The position numbers and the translations under genes were made by a program. 64,000 bases of DNA from Sacculina carcini (Eukaryota; Arthropoda; Thecostraca; Sacculinidae). The stretch spans positions 654,001-718,000 of the forward strand of contig OU696594.1 of assembly GCA_916048095.2 (NCBI GenBank), read 5' to 3'. Shown one piece after another: positions 57,142-64,000 of the stretch (its first letter is position 1; each line of letters opens with the position of its first letter). The notes under the pieces were generated by a model. It saw only the letters and a list, made by a program, of their open reading frames with translations, did not search any database and was not told the origin of the DNA.

Positions 57142-57890
57142 TTGGGTCAGAGCTCCGCTGGAATAATCTGCTCCAGAGAGCTAACCAGGTCGACCGAGCT
57201 CGCCTTCTGGCTGCGGCCGCACCTCACAGCGGCGCCTGGTTGTCCGCCCTTCCGATCTCCAGTCTCGGCCTGCTGCTGCCCGACGAAGCCGTTCGCGTCG
57301 GCGTGGCGCTGCGCCTGGGAGCCGCCATCCAGCAGCCGCACAGGTGCCGCTGCGGCTCAATGACCGACCGATGGGGCCACCACAGTCTGTCGTGCTGCCA
57401 CAACGTCGGCCGACTGCCGCGTCACACTGCCCTGAACGACATCGTTCATCGCAGTTTGGCGTCGGCAGGAGTCGCGGCAGTGCTGGAACCTCGCGGTCTG
57501 AACCGAGGCGACGGCCGTCGGCCGGACGGGATCACCATCTTTCCCTTCCGGCGTGGCAAATCACTGGTTTGGGATGCAACGTGCACCAACACTTTCAGCA
57601 GAGCACACCTGTTGGAGGGTGCAGTCGCTCCCGGTGCAGCGGCTCGGGCGGCCGAGGAGACTAAAAGACGGCGCTACTTGGACCTTAGCCAGCGGTATGA
57701 CTTCGCGCCGCTGGCCGTCGAAACGACCGGCGTGTTGGGGTCCACATTCGACGACCTCATCAAGATCATCGGTTGTCGAATAACAGAGCGTTCTGGAGAG
57801 CCGCGCGAGACGGCCTGGCTCAGACAGCGGGTCAGTCTGGCGGTCGTGCGCGACAACGCGGCAGCTATCACCGGGCTGCTGAACTTATGT
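57142..57890 (+). pseudogene. Restriction-like endonuclease domain of an R2/NeSL-type LINE
   Basis: An open frame (57060-57935, 291 aa with the CA tract) holds about 250 residues of recognisable sequence. First ANQVDRARLLAAAAPHSGAW; then a zinc-knuckle-like CRCG, HHSLSCC and GRLPRHTALNDIVHRSL; then RPDGITIFPF (Pro-Asp at residues 155-156) and LVWDATCTNTF (Asp172), which fit a PD-(D/E)XK nuclease core. Conserved-looking ends are ETTGVLGSTFDDLIKIIGCR and RITERSGEPRETAWLRQRVS. Early-branching LINEs (R2, NeSL, related groups) carry such a C-terminal CCHC plus nuclease unit after RT. The RT is absent, so this is a 3' piece. The frame has no internal stop. GC content is far above the surroundings. 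Family inferred from motif order only. Confidence 0.6.
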
Positions 57891-58452
57891 GTTTGTGTGT
57901 GCGTGTTTGTCAGTTTTATATCGTGTTTTGTATGAGTGTATGATTGTGTATGTATAATATAATGTGTGTGCATGTACACAAAAAAAAAACACACACACAC
58001 ACACACTGATACACCACCGCCTCCCAAAATCCAGCTCGTACACACTGCAGCGGTTCAAGCCGGACATTTCTGGATATGCCGTCGCGAGTGGGCGAAAACA
58101 AGCAGCGGCCAGCAGCACGCACGCTGCACGTGACAGAGGCGATTCCAAAAGTCCGACACATACACACACACACGAAGCATCAACCATACCGTGTATGTAA
58201 AGTAAAGTAAATTGCATTTATTGCTCATCCATCAAGATATACATCATCAGGCTTTTCAGTATAATATGAACATTCACACGCTCACACACACACACCCCAA
58301 ACCATCCATGATTAACTACATATGTATGCACATTCACAACATCATCATATATACATACATACGCAACATATACACATATATCATAACTCAAAAGGTTTGT
58401 GTGAATGAAATTTTGTTCAATGTGTGAGTGAATTTTATTTTGTGATCTCAGT
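57891..58452. other. Microsatellite-rich block B sequence with (TTTAC)n tail
   Basis: TG-rich and CA-rich strings up to 58004, where homology to block A resumes (CTGATACACCACCGCCTCCC). The retroelement-like tail noted at 9657 recurs at 58196-58212. Confidence 0.5.
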
Positions 58453-58705
58453 TGAATTTGTGTGCACAAGTATCGAAAATGACCGATTTCGGTCAATTTT
58501 GACGTTTTTGCGTTGTCAGTGACTACGTGTGCACAAGTTTCGAAAATGACCGATTTCGGTCAATTTTGACGTTTTTGGGATGTCAGTGACATACGTATGC
58601 ACAAGTATCAAAAATGACCGATTTCGGTCAATTTTGACGTTTTTGAGATGTCAATGTCATACGTGTGCACAAATATCGGAAATGACCAATTTCGGTCAAT
58701 TTGGA
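58453..58705. repeat. 68-bp tandem repeat, four units
   Basis: Block B version of 9920-10245, one unit shorter, each unit with TGACCGATTTCGGTCA. Confidence 0.93.
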
Positions 58706-58739
58706 AAATTACACTTTGGAACATTTACACTTCGGACAC

Positions 58740-59098
58740 AACAACAACAACAACAAGCGTGTATTTGATATAGCGCACTAATCAACAAAGGCGCGATAAA
58801 CATGAAATATAGATATACAAGATAATAATTACATCAAAACGGGAGCTCAGAAAGAAGAAAACAAGAGCTAGCAAGGACAAAAATATAACGGAAGATAAAC
58901 ACCGAATTATTTTGTGCTGAAAAAAAAAAACAAAAAACAACAACAACAACAACAACCACAAAGACATGAACAGACAAATATGAACACTGGCGCACGTCAC
59001 ATACAAGCACGATTAGCACAAACATAAGATCAGGGGCTGTGAGCGGAATAAATAACACAGCAGGAAAACCAAAACACAAAGTGCAGTATTGTTAGTAA
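58740..59098 (-). mobile_element. 5'-truncated 2A-type LINE 3' end, block B only, with TSD
   Basis: A 359-bp insertion is flanked by GACAC (58735-58739 and 59099-59103). Block A has a single GACAC at 10263-10267 and no insert, so boundaries are exact. On the minus strand it ends GCGCTATATCAAATACACGC then (TTG)n, and its body matches the 3' UTR of the 11422-14067 LINE. No coding. It was inserted after the A/B duplication, or lost cleanly from A, which is less likely. Confidence 0.93.
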
Positions 59099-59103
59099 GA
59101 CAC

Positions 59104-60250
59104 TTATAGCTTTTCTTGTAGAACACAACAATATCTACACAATAGTATAATTTTTATAGTTGTACCATTGCTGATATATGAGAAATAGATAGCGGAATAA
59201 TAACCAAAATATTCGCGTTTCTCAGTGCTAATATTGCTTTTTTGACTTTGTCATTTTGATTTCACACCGCCGTAACTTTTTTTCAAAACACTTTGGATAA
59301 TATAAAATTATACCGTGTTGTAGAAAACAAAATTCCCATCATGATGGTATAACTTATTTAGATGTGTGATATTTATTTGTTGAGTGATATTTGTTGAGAT
59401 ATAGAGAAAAAAGCAAATAAAATCGGTCGCCTTAAGTTAAAATGAAATTATGAATGTAGATTCTAATTTTGTCATTTTTACATATTCCTTAGATGTTATT
59501 TGTTTTGCCATGCACTGATTGCAAATTTTCTAAATGTCTGTTTGTATCGTATCTCCTGCTAAACCACTGGACCGATTTTTTTTATGAAACTTGATCTCTA
59601 GGGGTAAAATGGATGCAAGATGGTCATAGGCTAGGTTTTGTTGACCTCCGAGGTCATTTTCAAGGTCATTGAGGTAATTTGTGTCTGTTTACCCTATCTC
59701 CTCCTAAACCACTGGACCGATTTGGATGAAACTTGGTCCCTAGGGGTAAAATGGATGCAAGAAGGTCATAGGCTAAGTTTTGTTGCATATAAACATATAA
59801 ACTAGCATATAAACCCGATAATAATCAAAACGTTATTCTGTCTGTGTGTGTGCACAAACGAGTTTTTCACATTTTGGGGATTTTATGCCACGGGTTTGAG
59901 AAAAACTGCTCAACAGAATTGACAGGTTTTTATATCCACAGAATGAAAATTTTGTCTTCTACAAGATGATATATTTTTAAAATATGTAGTGCCAACATTC
60001 AAAAAGATATAACCGTTTATTCAAGACTATGTCATTTCCACCGACGACTGATAGATTTAACACAGCGATCAATGGAGACAATGGCGGATCCAGGAATTTT
60101 GCAGGGGGGCTTAGCCTCTTCGAAATACGTTTATATAATTTCCTTCGCATGCAATGTTTACCCCTAATTTGATATATCTTCTAAAAACATTTTCAACAAA
60201 CCAATATAAAATATTCAGCCCCAATATAAATATTCACTTCATCCGCCTAT
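59104..60250 (+). mobile_element. Helitron-like 5'-domain sequence, block B
   Basis: Copy of 10263-11421 with the doubled AAACCACTGGACCGATTT passages (about 59560 and 59705). It runs through GATTTC (60251-60256), the uninterrupted LINE target of block A. Confidence 0.5.
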
Positions 60251-61297
60251 GATTTCTCGCTGCTGCGAAATCAACATCTGAGTTTATGTGCAATGCGCAT
60301 GACGTAGGGCGCTAGCGTTCAGGACAAAATCTAGCTAAAAATCTAAAATATAAACATTCAAATATTTAGACTTTTCTATTGGCAAATAGTTGTTGTTTGT
60401 TTACATTTTTCTATTTAAATTTGTATTTGTTTGCTTTTATTAATTCTATATTTATTTTATTTATATAATACTAGCATTGAACCCGCCCGTTGTGCGGAGC
60501 AATTCATAACATGAAATTCATATTCGATTCATAAAAAATATAGAAAAATAAAAATGAAATAGGGTACACTCATAAAAATATTAAACAATTGAAAATTATA
60601 AGTTTAATTAACTTTATTTCGACAAAATATTTCCCCTCAGTCTGCCTTAGTCATTTTTACACCCGCCCGTCGTGCTGAATAATTTAGAACTGGAACACGA
60701 TCCGTTCTGGATCTTGAAGTCATATACATTGGTTTTGTGTATGGATTAATTGTACATGGGAAATTGAACGTTCTATTCTGCTGCTGTGTAGCTGCTCTTC
60801 GTGCGGAATAATTCCGAACTCAAACACGAAACATATTGACGAAGTTTTTTTCCTCAACACTGCTCAAATTCACACCCGTCCTTCGTGTGTAGTAATTCAG
60901 AAGTGTAACACTATCAAAACAATGAAACTTTCAGTCATCTCTATAATTCTAGATTAATGCTTCCGCTAAAACAGTATATGCATATAGTTGGCATTGCATG
61001 ATATTACAACCCATATCCTTATGCAGCTTAAGCGTATGCAACTTGAAATTAAACCAATTAAATTACACAGTAAAATTCAGTAGTTAACTTTGTTCCCAGT
61101 AGCATTTTACCAGCCCATCGTGCGGAACAACTGAGGTGTAAATATTGAGGACAATAAAGCCTTTCTATTCAGTATAGTGTAGCATTAATTAAGGTGTACG
61201 CAATAAAACCACACCATCCATGCTTGGAGCTAATATGATGCATTGTTAATTGTGAGTGGGCTTCAGTGAAATTTAATCGGTGTATATTCCTGTGTAA
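60251..61297 (-). mobile_element. Helitron-like modules, minus strand, block B
   Basis: Copy of 14068-15115 with the minus-strand CTAG end at 60471-60474 and reversed hairpins near 60485, 60665 and 61115. Confidence 0.65.
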
Positions 61298-61300
61298 TCG

Positions 61301-61330
61301 CAACAACAACAACAACAACAATGTATTTGT
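61301..61330 (-). mobile_element. Remnant of a LINE 3' tail, fused to the 2A-LINE
   Basis: (CAA)n and ATGTATTTGT are the terminal 30 bases of the L2-like LINE that block A has in full at 15118. Here the sequence switches at TGT (61328-61330) into the 2A-LINE leader. Confidence 0.8.
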
Positions 61331-63828
61331 GTTTTCTAGTGTTTTTCTTGTGTGTGTATTTGTGTGTATGTTTGCTTTGTATTGTGTGTGTTTTATGCTT
61401 GTTTTTTGTTGTGAAATTTCGTATGCATGTGTTATGTGTTGTGTTTTTGTGCTCGCATGCGTCGTGCATTATGTGTTCATTTGTATGTCTGCTTTGCGTT
61501 GTGTGTGTGCCTTCTCACACCGTGGATTTGTCGTTTCTGCTGATGATGTGTGGCGATGTTGAAATGAATCCCGGTCCTGCTCGACCACAAAAACGATTTT
61601 CAAATATACTTTTCGCCAACATCAGGGGCTTGTATAAGAACATCAGAGATTTGACAGCAGCCAGTCGCTCCAAGGACATCGTTATCTGTGCCGAAACGCT
61701 TGTGTCCGATTATCGGGACCAATCTGAGCTGTTGATGCCAGGTTTCAGTAAGCCATTGCTTATCAAACGTGACTCAAAAAACAGGCGGCGTGGCATGGCA
61801 GTGTACGTACGCAAAGGCTTTTCAGCAACGAGAATTACAGCTCACGACTGCACTTGTCATGAATTTATGCTGCTGCGTGTCAACACCGCCTTGATGAATT
61901 TTTACATTTTTGGAGCCTACCGAAATCCAGACAGTAACGACTCTATCTACGAATGTCTCTTGTCAGCCATGTCAACAATTCAGGAGAAGGACACCAAGTC
62001 AGCATTTGTATTTGTGGGAGACATGAACGCCCATCACCGTGAGTGGCTCTTGTCGACATCTCCTACAGACGCTCATGGTAGAGCAGCATATGATTTCTGC
62101 AACATTTCTGGCTGCTCCCAAATGGTGTCCGGTCCCACACATCAAGCGGGAAACTGTTTGGACTTGGTTATGACAGACGTCTCAGATATCGTGAGTGTAA
62201 GCGTGGAAGCTCCAATAGGAAGTTCAGATCACTCGTCGCTGTCCGTGAAGTTGACATTGAGACAGAAGGTTTCTCCTTACACGATTTCAAGGCTCGTGCA
62301 CATGAAGAACAATGTTGACTGGGTGAAGGTGAATGATAAATTGAAAGCAATTAAAGTTTCAAATCTGCAGCAGAAGGAATGCCCCATCGATGCATTGAAC
62401 AAATACATTACCGATGTCATCTCAAGGAGAGTGCCTACTAAAAAACTACGTTTTCGCTCTGATGACAAAGCCTGGTTCACCAACGAATGTCGCAGCGCTC
62501 GTGAATCCAAGCAGGAGGCTTACCACAAGTGGCTCCAATCACGCTCAGCCGATTCATGGAATGTCTACACTGAGGCCAGACGGCATGCTGAGCATGTGTA
62601 TTCAGAAGCGGAAACACGTCACTCAAAGAAACTTGCTGAAAAGCTAACATCTGCCAATGACGCCCACAAATGGTGGTCAACGTTGAAATCGTCAGTGTTT
62701 GGACATGACCTGTCTGTCCCTCCTATATTTTCAGCGAACGGTGAGCTCAAAATCAACCCAACAGAGAAGGCAGAGTTGCTTATGGATTACTTCAATACCA
62801 AGCAATGTCAAGGGTCCATTCCGTCTGACGATTCATCTGTCCTCGCCCCGAAAATCAAAGGCATTGCCTTCCGATCAAAAGAAGTGGCAAATCTCATGAA
62901 AGACCTTGATGCCCACGGAGGAACAGACCCTCTGAATATGTTTCCGCTATTTTTCAAGAACACGGCAGATACTCTAGCTCCGAAGCTCAGTGCTCTTTTC
63001 AGGCGCTTGATGAAGACTGGTTCGTTTCCATCATGTTGGCGGGTTGCGAATATCACGCCCATACCAAAAGGAACCAATTCTGCTGATGTTGCAAACTACC
63101 GGCCAATATCAATTACGCCGATTCTGTCCAAAATATTCGAGCACTTGATATCTTCCAGACTGTCCAAGTACCTGGAGAGCAACAATCTGCTGTCGGAAAA
63201 CCAATTTGCATACCGCAAAAAACTCAGCACGACTGACGCTCTGCTTACTATCACGCATGAGCTCCAGCAAGTGCTAGACAAAGGCAGTGAAGCCTGGATT
63301 GTGCAGTTGGATTTCTCGGCAGCATTTGACCGTGTGAGCCACCAGGGCTTGTTGCAAAAACTGAGAAAGATTGGAGTCGGCGGCCGTTTGCTAAGTGTTT
63401 TGCATCAATTTCTATCCAATCGCGTACAACGTGTTGCCATCGATGGAGCATACAGTGGCTGGCAGAGCATTGCGTCCGGTGTCCCGCAGGGAAGTGTGTT
63501 GGGTCCTATTTTGTTCAACATTTACACCGCTGACCTGTACACAACCACACGCAACCCTGTATATGGATATGCTGATGATATCACCTTGATGGCTGTAATT
63601 TCATCTCCTTCGGACAGACCACAGGTGCGTCAAACGGTCAACGACGATCTCAGCAGCGTCCTGAAGTGGTGTGAGAGGTGGAATATGATGCTGAACACTT
63701 CGAAATCTAAATGCTTGTTGGTTTCTAGGTCACGTACCGTTCAGCCTTCACATGGAGCTATCCTCATAAATGACGCCCAACTCAACGTGTGTGATGAGCT
63801 CAAAATATTGGGAGTACATGTAGACTAA
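61321..63828 (+). CDS. 2A-type LINE polyprotein, copy B (leader, 2A, endonuclease, RT)
   Basis: 835 aa open frame. Residues 1-75 are a Cys/Leu/Val-rich hydrophobic leader (two or three possible membrane or signal segments). G78 to P86 is the 2A motif GDVEMNPGP. Residues about 98-330 are an apurinic-type endonuclease: FANIRGLYKN, VICAETLVSD, AYRNPDSND, VGDMNAHHREW, NCLDLVMTDVSD, GSSDHSSLSV. The linker includes RSDDKAWFTNECRSARESKQ. The RT has ITPIPKGTNSADVANYRPIS, VQLDFSAAFDRVSHQ, SGVPQGSVLGPILFNIY and GYADDITL (YADD, residues 750-753). TAA at 63826 (TCA in copy A at 12446) cuts the C-terminal region. The ATG used here comes from the fused tail of another LINE; copy C starts MFSHVFSSVFLVV. After the stop the frame continues to the window edge. 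Confidence 0.92.
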   Translation: MYLCFLVFFLCVYLCVCLLCIVCVLCLFFVVKFRMHVLCVVFLCSHASCIMCSFVCLLCVVCVPSHTVDLSFLLMMCGDVEMNPGPARPQKRFSNILFANIRGLYKNIRDLTAASRSKDIVICAETLVSDYRDQSELLMPGFSKPLLIKRDSKNRRRGMAVYVRKGFSATRITAHDCTCHEFMLLRVNTALMNFYIFGAYRNPDSNDSIYECLLSAMSTIQEKDTKSAFVFVGDMNAHHREWLLSTSPTDAHGRAAYDFCNISGCSQMVSGPTHQAGNCLDLVMTDVSDIVSVSVEAPIGSSDHSSLSVKLTLRQKVSPYTISRLVHMKNNVDWVKVNDKLKAIKVSNLQQKECPIDALNKYITDVISRRVPTKKLRFRSDDKAWFTNECRSARESKQEAYHKWLQSRSADSWNVYTEARRHAEHVYSEAETRHSKKLAEKLTSANDAHKWWSTLKSSVFGHDLSVPPIFSANGELKINPTEKAELLMDYFNTKQCQGSIPSDDSSVLAPKIKGIAFRSKEVANLMKDLDAHGGTDPLNMFPLFFKNTADTLAPKLSALFRRLMKTGSFPSCWRVANITPIPKGTNSADVANYRPISITPILSKIFEHLISSRLSKYLESNNLLSENQFAYRKKLSTTDALLTITHELQQVLDKGSEAWIVQLDFSAAFDRVSHQGLLQKLRKIGVGGRLLSVLHQFLSNRVQRVAIDGAYSGWQSIASGVPQGSVLGPILFNIYTADLYTTTRNPVYGYADDITLMAVISSPSDRPQVRQTVNDDLSSVLKWCERWNMMLNTSKSKCLLVSRSRTVQPSHGAILINDAQLNVCDELKILGVHVD
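61552..61578 (+). other. 2A ribosome-skipping motif, copy B
   Basis: Encodes GDVEMNPGP at residues 78-86, preceded by DLSFLLMMC. All six consensus positions (D, V, E, N, P, G, then P) are present. Expected skip between G85 and P86. Confidence 0.87.
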
Positions 63829-64000
63829 AAGCTCACGTTTGAGAGTCACATTCGGAAGCTAGTTTGTTCGGCATCGCGGAAACTGGGAATTATAAGAAAG
63901 GCATATCGGATGTTCGGTAGCAGCACAATCTCAAAAAGTTGTTTTCGCTGTTTCATTTTGCCAATTCTGGAGTACTGCGCCCCCGTGTGGTCTTCTGCTG
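63829..64000 (+). pseudogene. 2A-type LINE RT C-terminal region after the stop
   Basis: Continues KLTFESHIRKLVCSASRKLG and PILEYCAPVWSSA in the same frame as the upstream ORF, matching copy A. It is separated by one TAA only. Cut by the window edge. Confidence 0.85.

Overview
The window looks like repeat-dense, AT-rich DNA from an animal, most likely an aquatic invertebrate. I infer this from the mix of CR1/L2-group LINEs, a LINE family with a virus-type 2A peptide, Ty3/Gypsy-like fossils, Helitron-like repeats, hAT and piggyBac relics, and long (CA)n and (TA)n tracts. No host protein gene, rRNA gene or convincing functional tRNA was recognised. Every protein reading frame I can support belongs to a mobile element or its remains, so the genes do not form a pathway; the window is a stack of insertions.

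Layout. 1-7.8 kb: Helitron-like modules, a 41-bp minisatellite split by a 2.0-kb hAT element (TIRs and 8-bp TSD visible), an 857-bp-arm palindrome centred on a (TA)n tract, more Helitron-like ends and a Gypsy pol fossil. 7.8-15.1 kb: block A, with piggyBac and LINE relics, (CA)n, a 68-bp satellite and a 5'-truncated 2A-type LINE with clear TSD. 15.1-20.9 kb: an L2/CR1-like LINE on the minus strand, a gag-like fossil, a LINE tail and an LTR-retrotransposon pol fossil. 20.9-44.8 kb: Helitron-like arrays. One unit is exactly 5,538 bp from its TC start to its CTAG end and abuts neighbours head to tail. The array flips orientation near 33.4 kb and again near 41.4 kb. It holds two copies of a 1.4-kb insert carrying a 175-bp satellite, and a nearly complete 4.8-kb LINE encoding a PHD finger, three CCCH fingers, an endonuclease and a reverse transcriptase. 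44.8-52 kb: a Gypsy fossil, a second 2A-LINE copy, more Helitron-like modules and an L2-like LINE fragment. 53.4-61.3 kb: block B, a segmental copy of block A with different insertions, including a restriction-like-endonuclease fragment between (CA)n tracts. 61.3-64 kb: a third 2A-LINE copy running off the window.

The most interesting signals are the LINE 2A motif (DVExNPGP type) behind a Cys-rich hydrophobic leader, the Helitron-like head-to-tail junctions with dozens of internal copies of the terminal hairpin, the PHD-CCCH LINE, a 3' AAATACA-plus-microsatellite signature shared by different LINE families, and filled/empty site pairs inside this one window. All calls come from reading sequence by eye; no alignment or database search was run.
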